Part shown: positions 43,018 through 51,013 of the stretch, piece after piece | How the letters are laid out: each line of letters opens with the position of its first letter | Numbering within the stretch: position 1 is the stretch's first letter | DNA from: Thermovenabulum sp049723235 | GTDB taxonomy: Bacteria; Bacillota; Thermosediminibacteria; Thermosediminibacterales; Thermosediminibacteraceae | DNA length: 58,662 bases | Reading direction: 5' to 3' | Assembly (NCBI RefSeq): GCF_049723235.1 | Contig: NZ_JBNARB010000016.1 | Span: 1-58,662 of the forward strand | Notes under the pieces: generated by a model | What the model saw: only the letters and a program-made list of their open reading frames with translations | What the model was told of the DNA's origin: nothing | Database searches by the model: none | Position numbers and translations under genes: made by a program

Positions 43018-43721
43018 CACATTCCCATATACGCTTTTTTAACCATCTCGCTTTCCAAAAGCTCCCTGCCGGTTCCCTCCGCCACTATCCTTCCGGTCTG
43101 TAAAATATATCCTCTATCAGCCATCTCCAGGGCTTCCTGGACCTTCTGTTCTACCAGCAGTATTGTCATTCCCGATCGGGAGATCTCCTTTAGTATTTCC
43201 AGAACTTTATCCACAAGGAGGGGCATCAATCCGAGGGACATCTCATCCACCAGGAGAATTTTGGGCCTGGACATAAGACTCCTTGCTATAGCCAGCATTT
43301 GCTGTTCCCCACCCGACAGGGTTTCCGCTTTTTGATTTTCCCTTTCTTTCAAGCGAGGAAAAATCTCGTATACCTCATTTAAGGTTTTTCTCACCAGATT
43401 CGAGTCGGAAATTGTATAAGCCCCCAGCAAAAGATTATCGAGAACGCTTAACTTTCCAAAAACCCTTCTGCCCTCGGGAACGTGCGCAATTCCAAGTTTA
43501 ACTATTTCGTGGGCAGGCATTCGGTCAATTCTTTTCCCCATAAACTCTATTTCCCCGGAAAAGGGTTTTAACAGCCCGGAGATGGTTTTTAAAATTGTCG
43601 TCTTCCCCGCTCCGTTTGAGCCTACTATGGACACCAGCTCTTTTTCTTTAACCTCAAAGGATACATCAAAAATCACCGGCACATTGTCATAACCCACATT
43701 AAGATTTTTTACTTTTAGCAT
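43017..43721 (-). CDS. livF: branched-chain amino acid ABC ATPase LivF
   Basis: 234 aa ABC ATPase: Walker A GSNGAGKTT, signature LSGGEQQM, Walker B LLVDEMSLGL, H-loop switch LLVEQKV. The short type with LSGGEQQML and EGRRVFGKLSV marks it as LivF rather than LivG. The ATG has GGGGGAAAG upstream and overlaps livG by 23 bases. Last gene of livJHMGF. Confidence 0.95.
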   Translation of the reverse strand: MLKVKNLNVGYDNVPVIFDVSFEVKEKELVSIVGSNGAGKTTILKTISGLLKPFSGEIEFMGKRIDRMPAHEIVKLGIAHVPEGRRVFGKLSVLDNLLLGAYTISDSNLVRKTLNEVYEIFPRLKERENQKAETLSGGEQQMLAIARSLMSRPKILLVDEMSLGLMPLLVDKVLEILKEISRSGMTILLVEQKVQEALEMADRGYILQTGRIVAEGTGRELLESEMVKKAYMGM

Positions 43722-44442
43722 GATATCTTTCCCCCAGATACGCTTTTATTACTTCCTCATTATTAACGATTTCCTGAGGAGGCCCTTCGGCAATCTTTCT
43801 GCCTGCATTTAAGACGATTACCCTGTCGGAAATTGGCATAATGGCTTCCATTATATGCTCCACAATAAGAAGGGTAATACCGCTTTCCCTGAGTTTCACG
43901 CAAATCTCCACCGCCTGTTTTATTTCGGTGGAATTCAGTCCTGCCATAACTTCATCCAGCATTACCATTTTGGGCCTTGTTGCCAGAATCCTTGCAAGCT
44001 CCAATCTTTTTTTATCCACAATCGTCAGGCTTGAAGCAAGATAATTCCTTTTTTCATAAAGCTGAGTAAATTTAAGAACATCGTCGGCGATTTCTTCTGC
44101 CTCCTTTCTGTTTTTGGCCTTTAAGAAAGCTCCGGTTAGTACATTATCCCTTACCGTCATTTCTTTCAGTGGCTTTACAATTTGAAAGGTTCGGGTAAGC
44201 CCGAGGGCCGTGATTTTATGCGGAGGCCAGCCGGTAATTTCGGTACCCTCAAAGTAAACCCTGCCCGAAAAGGGTTTATAAAACCCGGTAATACAGTTAA
44301 ATAATGTCGTTTTGCCCGCCCCGTTAGGACCGATAAGGCTTACAATTTCTCCTTCATTCACTTCAAAGCTAACATCCTCATTGGCCACCAAATTTCCGAA
44401 TTTCATCGTTACCTTTTCAAGAGAGAGCTTCTGCTTTTTCAA
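43699..44442 (-). CDS. livG: branched-chain amino acid ABC ATPase LivG
   Basis: 247 aa: Walker A GPNGAGKTT, LivG-type FNCITGFYKPFSGRV and LTRTFQIVKPLKEMTV, a signature helix with LTIVDKKRLELARIL in place of the usual LSGG (common in this family is LSYGxQRRLE, so the motif here is diverged: SSLTIVDKKR), and Walker B MVMLDEVMAGLN. TTG start with GGGGG 9 bases upstream; overlaps livM by 26 bases. Confidence 0.93.
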   Translation of the reverse strand: MKKQKLSLEKVTMKFGNLVANEDVSFEVNEGEIVSLIGPNGAGKTTLFNCITGFYKPFSGRVYFEGTEITGWPPHKITALGLTRTFQIVKPLKEMTVRDNVLTGAFLKAKNRKEAEEIADDVLKFTQLYEKRNYLASSLTIVDKKRLELARILATRPKMVMLDEVMAGLNSTEIKQAVEICVKLRESGITLLIVEHIMEAIMPISDRVIVLNAGRKIAEGPPQEIVNNEEVIKAYLGERYHAKSKKS

Positions 44443-45403
44443 CCGAAGTATCCCCCTTCCTGCTTCTTTGTTTTAAAAGCCCAATAATTCCGTTGGGTTC
44501 ATAACAGGCAATTATAACTATCAGAGCTCCAAAAATAATAAGGTCTATTCCTTTACCGGTACCTCCGAGAAGGATACGGGTATATTCCGAAAGGGGGATA
44601 AGCACCGCCGCCCCTATGATAGGTCCGTATATACTTCCGATCCCTCCCAGGACGGTGAGTAAAACGATTTTCATAGAAATTTCCAGGGGGAACACCATAA
44701 AGGGGTCAATATATAAAATATACTGGGCGTATAGTGTCCCAAGTATTGCCGTAAAGGCTGCGCTTACCATCATCGCATAAAGTTTGTAAAGGGTGGTATT
44801 TATTCCAAGGGCTTCGGCAGCCTCATGGCTGTCTCTTATGGCTTTCAGGTAATACCCCATCCGGTTTTTTTCTATAAACTTCGCTGCAAAAACCACCGCG
44901 ACAAAAAAGGCATAGGCAATCAGAAAATAAGGTATTTTTGAAGAATGAAACTGAAAATTGACAATCCCTTCTTCAACAATGGGAATGGATATTCCCGTGG
45001 CACCTTCCACATAATCCCAGCTTACAAAAATCTGTTTTATTATTTCGGCAATGGCAAGGGTAGCAATGGCAAAATAATGGCCTTTTAATTTAAAACACGG
45101 GTAACTTACCACCGCAGAAATTATTGATGCCAGAATTGCCCCGAAAATCATTCCTATCCAGGGAGAAAGGTGAAATTTATAAAATAAAATGGTGGAAGTA
45201 TAAGCCCCTATCCCGAAAAATGCCGCATGTCCAAAAGAGGTTTGACCCGCAAAACCCGTAATTATATTCCAGGATTCACCCAGTCCGGCAAATATTAAAA
45301 ACAAAATTAAAATGTGCCGAAAGTTATTATTGGGATATATAAAAGGAAGCATAAATATAATAAGAAGAATTAACGCCAAAATATTTCCCCTGATCCTTTT
45401 CAC
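44417..45403 (-). CDS. livM: branched-chain amino acid permease LivM
   Basis: 328 aa with about nine membrane segments and the family motifs NIITGFAGQTSFGHAAFFGIGAYTS, RDSHEAAEALGINTTLYKLYA and TVLGGIGSIYGPIIGAAVLIPL. GTG start (GGTGGTGAGAC upstream). Forms the channel with LivH. Confidence 0.95.
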   Translation of the reverse strand: MKRIRGNILALILLIIFMLPFIYPNNNFRHILILFLIFAGLGESWNIITGFAGQTSFGHAAFFGIGAYTSTILFYKFHLSPWIGMIFGAILASIISAVVSYPCFKLKGHYFAIATLAIAEIIKQIFVSWDYVEGATGISIPIVEEGIVNFQFHSSKIPYFLIAYAFFVAVVFAAKFIEKNRMGYYLKAIRDSHEAAEALGINTTLYKLYAMMVSAAFTAILGTLYAQYILYIDPFMVFPLEISMKIVLLTVLGGIGSIYGPIIGAAVLIPLSEYTRILLGGTGKGIDLIIFGALIVIIACYEPNGIIGLLKQRSRKGDTSVEKAEALS

Positions 45404-45434
45404 GTCTCACCACCAGCCCCTTTCGTATTACCAA

Positions 45435-46289
45435 TTACCATCCAAACAATCCCTTAGGTCTGAATTGAAGCACCAGGAGATAAAGCAAAAATACCACCGC
45501 GTATTTAAACTGGGTTCCCAGGAAAAATCCGCCCAGGCTTTCCGCAAGTCCTACTATTATTCCTCCCAGCAAAGCTCCCTGGATATTTCCAAAACCCCCG
45601 AAGGCAACAATTACAAAAGCAAGTAAGCTGTAAAGTGCTCCCGCCTCGGGATATACGGGGAAAAAGGTGGAAAGGAGTACCCCCGCCACTCCGACGCAAA
45701 TGCCTGATATTCCGAAAGTAACCGCATATACCTTTTCAGTATCTATTCCCATTAGTTTCGCCGTATCCCTGTCCAATGCGGTTGCCTGAATTGCCATTCC
45801 CATTCTGGTTTTTTTAACAAAATAATAAATCAGTCCCGTCATTAAGACACTGCCCAGGGCAGCCACCATTTGAGGCATACCTATTATAAGTGTTCCGAAA
45901 GCTATTTTCTTGTCGGTTACGATTGACTCGGTAATGAACCTGTAATTGGGAGTCCATAAAAATTGCGCCAAGTTTCTTATAAACAGGCTAAGCCCGAAAG
46001 TTGCAAGCAAGGCAGTTAAACCGGGAGCATCCAGCACCTTTTTTATTATCAACTTATAGGTTAAAAAACTTATGGCAAATATGAGGAAGGAAGCCAAAGG
46101 AAGGGTGAAAAGAGGATCCCACTTTAAAAGAGCGTACATCCAGAAAGCGGTGTACATGGAAATCATAAGAAATTCCCCGTGGGCAAAATTTATTATGTCC
46201 ATCACACCCCATATCAAGGTCAACCCTACCGCCACCAAGGAATAAACAAATCCGATCAATATTCCGCTAAGTATTACCTGGCCCAGCAT
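45435..46289 (-). CDS. livH: branched-chain amino acid permease LivH
   Basis: 284 aa with about eight membrane segments; LivH motifs VAVGLTLIWGVMDIINFAHGEFLMI, ATALDRDTAKLMGIDTEKVYAVTFGI and AFGGFGNIQGALLGGIIVGLAESL. ATG follows AAAGGAG. It is separated from livJ by a hairpin that should lower permease expression relative to the binding protein. Confidence 0.96.
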   Translation of the reverse strand: MLGQVILSGILIGFVYSLVAVGLTLIWGVMDIINFAHGEFLMISMYTAFWMYALLKWDPLFTLPLASFLIFAISFLTYKLIIKKVLDAPGLTALLATFGLSLFIRNLAQFLWTPNYRFITESIVTDKKIAFGTLIIGMPQMVAALGSVLMTGLIYYFVKKTRMGMAIQATALDRDTAKLMGIDTEKVYAVTFGISGICVGVAGVLLSTFFPVYPEAGALYSLLAFVIVAFGGFGNIQGALLGGIIVGLAESLGGFFLGTQFKYAVVFLLYLLVLQFRPKGLFGW

Positions 46290-46318
46290 TTTTCATCTCC
46301 TTTCCGGATTAACTTTAA

Positions 46319-46337
46319 GGGGGCTTTAAAAGCCCCC
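46319..46337 (-). other. hairpin between livJ and livH
   Basis: GGGGGCTTT/AAAGCCCCC, 9-bp perfect stem with a 1-base formal loop, 11 bases after the livJ stop. On the minus (transcribed) strand there is no T-run after it; the T-run is on the other strand. It is probably an mRNA-end stabiliser or partial attenuator. Confidence 0.65.
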
Positions 46338-46348
46338 TTTTTTTACTT

Positions 46349-47632
46349 TTATCTCTTATTCCATTCGGGGAAGGCGGGTACCGGCTGTTTTGTCTGGAAA
46401 TTCTCCGGCCATACGGCTTCGTAAATTCCGTTTTGAATCTGGGTCATAACGGAAGCGGAATAAATATTCTGTCCATCTTCACCGAATTTAATCTTTCCGG
46501 ATACAAAATACGGCGCGCTGAATTCAGTGCTCTTTAAAACTTCCATTACTTTAGCAGGATCGGTAGTGCCGGCTTTGTTGATGGCTTCAGCAATCACCAT
46601 GGCTGATGCAAAATCTTCCAGCGTGGGCCCGTCAATATCCACCCCGGACTTTTTCTTGTAGATCTCGTTTATCTTTGCCAGGTCAGGCATCTTGCTGAAC
46701 AGTGCGGAAGTAGTAGCATTGGGCCCGGCAAAATAATCTGCATCCTTACCCAGATTTTTCACGAACTGCGGATCCTGATAACCACCACAGTAGGAAAGTA
46801 CAACTTTTGGAACTACATTCAATTCCTTGTACTTCTTTACAAACATAGTCATATCGCCTATATAGGAAGCATGGAAAATGGCATCCGGTGCCGCTGCCTT
46901 TACCTTCTGTACTTCCGTATCCACGTTGGATACATTGGCAGGGTATTTTACATCCAGTACCAGTTCAAAACCGTCGTTTTTATAATTTTCAATGGTTTTC
47001 TGCACCATCTGGAACGCATGTACTCCGTACTCATTATCTATATAAACCACAGCGATCTTTTTGATACCCGCGTTAAATTTCTCGTTTAAATACTTCAAAT
47101 AATCAAAGAAGAATTTGGTTTCCATCCCATCGTGGGGCGCTATCCTGGTAAACCATTTTAAGCCCCTTTCGGTTAAAGCAGCTGAGCTGGAAGAACCCGC
47201 AACAAAGGGTATCTGGAACCTTTCTGCCACCTGGCTGGCGGGCTTGGTGGCAGAGCTGTGATAACATCCGATTAACCCTACCACCTTTTCGTTCTGAATT
47301 AACCTTTCCGCCTCGGATTTTGCAATTTCCGGATTTGCCTGATGGTCGGCAAAGATAAATTTAATCTTCGCACCTTTCAGATTCGGGAGCCCGGCGGATT
47401 TAGCCAGTTCCATATTGATTTCCGGATGCTCACCGTTAATTATTTCCTCCGCCGTCTCTATGGCATACTTTAGTTTTACTCCCGTTGCTGCAGCAGAACC
47501 CGTAAGAGGCAATATGGCTCCAATTTTTACCTCCTGCTGCTCTGCGGGTTTTTGCGCTTGCTGGGAACATCCCGGGAGAATTAATGAGGCAATCAATAGT
47601 AAGGCTACAATTACGGCTAAATTTTTCTTCAC
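46349..47632 (-). CDS. livJ: branched-chain amino acid ABC binding lipoprotein
   Basis: 427 aa. Lipoprotein signal with lipobox LILPGC (Cys22), then the periplasmic-binding type I fold: VKIGAILPLTGSAAATG, VVGLIGCYHSSATKPASQVAERFQIPFV, KIAVVYIDNEYGVHAFQMV, DADYFAGPNATTSALFSKMPDL. Tethered outside the cell and delivers the ligand to LivHM. GTG start after AGGAGG. The binding site could favour other amino acids or amides, as in many Liv-like systems. Confidence 0.94.
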   Translation of the reverse strand: MKKNLAVIVALLLIASLILPGCSQQAQKPAEQQEVKIGAILPLTGSAAATGVKLKYAIETAEEIINGEHPEINMELAKSAGLPNLKGAKIKFIFADHQANPEIAKSEAERLIQNEKVVGLIGCYHSSATKPASQVAERFQIPFVAGSSSSAALTERGLKWFTRIAPHDGMETKFFFDYLKYLNEKFNAGIKKIAVVYIDNEYGVHAFQMVQKTIENYKNDGFELVLDVKYPANVSNVDTEVQKVKAAAPDAIFHASYIGDMTMFVKKYKELNVVPKVVLSYCGGYQDPQFVKNLGKDADYFAGPNATTSALFSKMPDLAKINEIYKKKSGVDIDGPTLEDFASAMVIAEAINKAGTTDPAKVMEVLKSTEFSAPYFVSGKIKFGEDGQNIYSASVMTQIQNGIYEAVWPENFQTKQPVPAFPEWNKR

Positions 47633-47940
47633 CCTTTAAAACCTCCTTTTCAAGTAATTTTTTTATTTTTTTATTAAATAGTTAAATATATATATTATTA
47701 ATTCTATAAATTTTTTAAAATACCTCTTTTTTGGCAAATATTTTTTATTTTTACTATGTTTTTCGCATATTATGATATACTGTTTTGTTTTATTGTATTC
47801 ATATATATAAATATGCAATTATTTGTGTTTGTTATTTATATTTTTGTTTCATAAGGAATCGTAATATCGAAATTTTGCAATAAAAAAGAAAATATCGGCG
47901 GATATTGATTGTTATTAACGTCACATTCCGGTTTTCGTCC
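47633..47940. other. AT-rich divergent intergenic region
   Basis: About 310 very AT-rich bases between the livJ start (minus) and the prenyltransferase promoter (plus). I see no gene, terminator or clear operator; the livJ promoter must be here but no hexamer pair stands out from the AT background. Confidence 0.6.
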
Positions 47941-47941
47941 T

Positions 47942-47971
47942 TTGACATTCCTGTCATAATTGAAGTATGCT
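47942..47971 (+). promoter_or_regulatory. promoter of the prenyltransferase gene with an operator-like inverted repeat
   Basis: TTGACA (47942-47947), 18-base spacer, TATGCT (47966-47971), about 43 bases before the proposed start. An inverted repeat TGACA-TTCC-TGTCA (47943-47956) overlaps the -35 and could be a repressor site. The -10 is weak, the -35 perfect. Confidence 0.5.
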
Positions 47972-48013
47972 TAAAAAAAGTTAAAAAAATTTTTTTGGAA
48001 AGGGGGTTTTCGT

Positions 48014-48943
48014 ATAAGAAACAATACTTTCTGGAAAGGTTTCTGGCAATTAGCCGATCCGAAAATCTGGATCGCCTCTACGGTACCGATGGCAGTAGCC
48101 GCTTCATTAGCCTACAGTTTTGAAAATAAATTCCATCTTTTCTGGTTCTTATTAAGCGCAGCAGGGGTTTATCTTATAGAAATAGGTAAAAATGCCGTCA
48201 ACGAAATCGTTGATTATATATCGGGAGTCGACACCTTTATACCAAAAGATGAAAGGACACCCTTCAGCGGAGGTAAAAAAACCATTGTCGACGGACTTTT
48301 AACGGTAAAGGATGTAAGAAATATCGCAATATACACCTTTTTGGCCGCTGTAGCGGTTGGACTTATTGTCTGGTATTTCCGGGAGCCGAAAATATTTTAC
48401 ATAGGGCTTTCGGGAATGGCTCTTTCCATTTTTTACAGTCTACCGCCCTTTATGCTCTGCTACAGGGGACTCGGTGAATTGGCCGTAGGAATAGCCTTCG
48501 GTCCACTTGTGCTATGCGGAATGTATTTGGTTTTAGCCAGCAGCATAAGGTATGAAGCAATCATCGCTTCAGTAATTCTCGGTTTCTTAATAGCCAACGT
48601 CCTCTGGGTAAATCAGTTTCCCGACTACGAAGCGGATAAAAAAGGAAATAAGAAAAACTGGGTAGTGAGGCTGGGAAAGGAACGCTCCGTTACCATCTTT
48701 GCTTTACTTTTTGCCTTAGCTTATTTAACGGATATAATACTTGTCTTATACACAAAAAACCTTGTATTTTTACTTCCTTTAATATCATTACCTCTTTCGG
48801 TAAAGGCTGTTAAAGTTGCAAAAGAAAATTTAAATTATATTCCCAAATTCATAGAAGCCAACGCACTAACCGTCCAGATTTATCAGTTAACCGGAATCAC
48901 TCTGGTAGCAGCTTCACTTATATCGAAGTTTCTAATGCATTAA
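48014..48943 (+). CDS. dmkA: UbiA-family prenyltransferase (DmkA-like), apparent AUA start
   Basis: About 309 aa with eight or nine membrane segments. The two Asp-rich prenyl diphosphate sites are NAVNEIVDYISGVD and NQFPDYEADKKGNKK. It should prenylate a naphthoate to demethylmenaquinone. The conserved N-terminal block FWKGFWQLADPKIWIASTVP lies upstream of the first ATG (48089), which has no SD. The only SD, AAAGGGGG (48000-48006), is 7 bases before ATA at 48014; no ATG, GTG or TTG is in frame between the previous stop and 48089. So the gene either starts at AUA or has a base error. Followed by pplA and dmkB. Confidence 0.88.
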   Translation: MRNNTFWKGFWQLADPKIWIASTVPMAVAASLAYSFENKFHLFWFLLSAAGVYLIEIGKNAVNEIVDYISGVDTFIPKDERTPFSGGKKTIVDGLLTVKDVRNIAIYTFLAAVAVGLIVWYFREPKIFYIGLSGMALSIFYSLPPFMLCYRGLGELAVGIAFGPLVLCGMYLVLASSIRYEAIIASVILGFLIANVLWVNQFPDYEADKKGNKKNWVVRLGKERSVTIFALLFALAYLTDIILVLYTKNLVFLLPLISLPLSVKAVKVAKENLNYIPKFIEANALTVQIYQLTGITLVAASLISKFLMH

Positions 48944-48984
48944 ATCCTTGTGATTGTGATTATTAAAAATAATTTTTGCCAAAC

Positions 48985-49013
48985 GAGGAGGATTTTTCAT
49001 ATTTCCGTATAAT
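48985..49013 (+). promoter_or_regulatory. pplA leader: orphan ribosome-binding site and -10 box
   Basis: GAGGAGG (48985-48991) with a 7-base spacer to ATA, but no standard start, resembles the true pplA leader GAGGAGGTTTTTCT-ATG 70 bases downstream and may be a decayed copy. A TATAAT at 49008-49013 could be the -10 of a pplA promoter; no good -35 is seen. Confidence 0.35.
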
Positions 49014-49072
49014 ATAATTATTAGATTAAAAATTATAAACTAAAAATAAAATGATTTTGAGGAGGTTTTTCT

Positions 49073-49891
49073 ATGAAAAAATTTATTGCCGCAATATTAT
49101 GCCTCTTAATTGTTGCATCGCTTTTAGCAGGTTGCTCATCTTCAAAACAAGGCCAACAGCAACAACAACAGCAACAGCAGCAGCAACAACAAACTCAGCC
49201 CGCGCAGGAAGCTTTAAAAGACGGAGTTTACTATGCTGAAGCAAAGGACTTCGACTCTCATGGTTGGAAACCCATGGCCACCGTTATCGTAAAGAATGGA
49301 AAGATTACTAACGTATTTTTCGATTATATAAGCAAGGAAGGTAAATTAAAGACTTTTGATGCAGAATACGCAAAAAATATGAAAGCACAAACCAAAACAA
49401 CTCCCCACGACGCTATTATGGCTTTAGAAGAATCATTGATAGCAAAGCAAAAGGTTGATGCTGTAGACGCTGTTTCCGGCGCTACCAGCACTTCCAACGA
49501 CTTTAAAGCTATTGTGGCAGAAGCCTTAAAAAATCAGGTAACTTCTCAGGGACAGTATAAAGATGGACTTTACAAGGCCATGGAAAAAGATTTTGACAGC
49601 CACGGCTGGAAGGCAATGGTAGCGGTAATAGTAAAAGACGGAAAAATTGCTTCCGTATTCTACGATGAAATCAACAAAGACGATAACACCAATTACAAAC
49701 TCTCCAATGCAGATTACGCAAAGAACATGGAAGCTCAGACAAAAACAACACCTGCAAAAGCCTATGAGGCTTTGAGCAAATCTCTCTTAGAAAAACAAGA
49801 TCCAGCAGCTGTTGATACAGTAAGCGGTGCAACAGGAACAACTCAAAAATTCAAGACCTTAGCTTCGGAAGCTCTATCTCTTGCAAAATAA
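49073..49891 (+). CDS. pplA: tandem FMN-binding lipoprotein, PplA-like
   Basis: 272 aa. Lipoprotein signal with lipobox LLAGC (Cys21), a run of 13 Gln as linker, then two FMN-binding domains of about 105 residues each. They start DGVYYAEAKDFDSHGWK and DGLYKAMEKDFDSHGWK and end in the flavinylation motifs DAVSGAT and DTVSGAT, whose Thr is the expected FMN attachment site. Listeria PplA has the same design and carries electrons from membrane quinol to extracellular acceptors. The flavin transferase (ApbE/FmnB) is not in the window. Start ATG with GAGGAGG. A strong terminator follows. Confidence 0.93.
   Translation: MKKFIAAILCLLIVASLLAGCSSSKQGQQQQQQQQQQQQQTQPAQEALKDGVYYAEAKDFDSHGWKPMATVIVKNGKITNVFFDYISKEGKLKTFDAEYAKNMKAQTKTTPHDAIMALEESLIAKQKVDAVDAVSGATSTSNDFKAIVAEALKNQVTSQGQYKDGLYKAMEKDFDSHGWKAMVAVIVKDGKIASVFYDEINKDDNTNYKLSNADYAKNMEAQTKTTPAKAYEALSKSLLEKQDPAAVDTVSGATGTTQKFKTLASEALSLAK
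49154..49192 (+). repeat. CAA/CAG trinucleotide tract (13 Gln codons)
   Basis: Thirteen consecutive CAA or CAG codons in pplA between the lipid anchor and the first FMN domain. Such tracts change length easily by slippage, so the tether length may vary between strains. Confidence 0.9.
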
Positions 49892-49911
49892 ATCATAGAT
49901 AAAGTAAAAAA

Positions 49912-49944
49912 ATTGAAGGCATTTAAAATGCCTTCAATTTTTTT
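49912..49944 (+). terminator. terminator of pplA
   Basis: ATTGAAGGCAT/ATGCCTTCAAT 11-bp stem (49912-49922, 49928-49938) followed by T7-T9, about 20 bases after the pplA stop. Confidence 0.93.
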
Positions 49945-50047
49945 AGCAAAAATTCCCAAAAAATTTTATCAAATTAGTTTGGGAACTTATTGTATATTTT
50001 ATGATAAACTTAATTAGGAAAACAATATTAAAAAGAGAGGTCGTTGT

Positions 50048-51013
50048 ATGTCAAAAACTGCCTATGAAATTATCAAAGATGAATTAAAAGAAGTGGAAGC
50101 GCTAATCAGGAATCAGTTTTCCGAAAATTTCGGACTTATTTCTCAAGCTATAAATAGTACTGTTTTAAGCGGGGGTAAGAGGTTAAGACCTGCCCTTTTA
50201 CTTTTATGCGCTAAAGCCGGAAAAGATTACGATAAAACAAAAGCCCTGAATTTAGCCTGTGCTGTGGAATTAATTCACTCTGCCACCCTTATTCACGACG
50301 ATATAGTGGATGACTCTAAATTCAGAAGAGGAATGCCGACCCTCCAATCCCTTTTTGGTAAAGACGCAGCGGTATACGCCGGTGATTACGTTTTAATAAA
50401 GGCATTTAATTTTCTGTACTCCGTGAAGGATTTTGATATTATCCATCTATTTTCCAGGGTGATGGAAAAAATTGTTATAGGTGAAATAAAACAAAAAGAA
50501 GATGTATTTAAAATAATTTCTTTTAACGATTATTTTAAAAGGATAAAGAAAAAAACGGCCCTTCTTTTCGGGCTTAGCTGCGAAGTGGGAGGAATAATTT
50601 CCGGTACGGATAATGATAAAATAAGAGCCCTAAAAAATTTCGGCGTAAATTTCGGCATAGCCTTTCAAATAATAGATGATATTTTGGATTATACGGGAAG
50701 CAGAGAAACGCTGGGAAAAAGCCCCGGAAATGACATAAAAGAAGGGGTAATTACTTTACCCCTTCTTTTAGCAATATCATCGCCCCGTTATAAGGATCTG
50801 CTAATTCAACTAATAGAGGGTATCAAGATAGGAGAGGATAATTCTTCCCGTATAGTAGAAATCGTCCTTGAATCAGGGGCAATAGAACGTTCTAAAGAAT
50901 ATGCCAGGAGGATACTTGAAAAATCTATGAAGAACCTGAACATTATTGAGAATTTAACCGTTAAGAGTGCTCTGGAATACCTTGCCCTGTCCTCCATTGA
51001 GCGTACCTTTTGA
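50048..51013 (+). CDS. dmkB: polyprenyl diphosphate synthase (DmkB-like)
   Basis: 321 aa trans-prenyl synthase: GGKRLRP at residue 40, first Asp-rich motif LIHDDIVDDSKFRRG and second FQIIDDILDYTG. It makes the side chain for the quinone; the chain length depends on residues before the first motif and cannot be fixed by eye. Starts after GAGAGG, about 100 bases past the pplA terminator, with its own promoter region. Its last 60 bases overlap the 3' end of ndh2 on the other strand. Confidence 0.93.
   Translation: MSKTAYEIIKDELKEVEALIRNQFSENFGLISQAINSTVLSGGKRLRPALLLLCAKAGKDYDKTKALNLACAVELIHSATLIHDDIVDDSKFRRGMPTLQSLFGKDAAVYAGDYVLIKAFNFLYSVKDFDIIHLFSRVMEKIVIGEIKQKEDVFKIISFNDYFKRIKKKTALLFGLSCEVGGIISGTDNDKIRALKNFGVNFGIAFQIIDDILDYTGSRETLGKSPGNDIKEGVITLPLLLAISSPRYKDLLIQLIEGIKIGEDNSSRIVEIVLESGAIERSKEYARRILEKSMKNLNIIENLTVKSALEYLALSSIERTF

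Noticed and set aside
46319..46345. Plus-strand terminator after livJ
   Set aside because: The T-run is on the plus strand, but no plus-strand gene ends there; the flanking liv genes are both minus.
43841..47089. Plus-strand ORFs opposite the liv genes
   Set aside because: They are antisense to conserved transporter genes and lack ribosome-binding sites.
47905..48123. 72-aa plus-strand ORF before the prenyltransferase
   Set aside because: It has no SD and overlaps the conserved N-terminal part of the prenyltransferase in another frame.
48999..49043. 14-codon ORF starting at ATA after the orphan SD
   Set aside because: It has no standard start, overlaps a -10 box and has no protein-like sequence.
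49154..49192. CRISPR-like or satellite repeat
   Set aside because: It is an in-frame CAA/CAG codon run in pplA, with no spacers.
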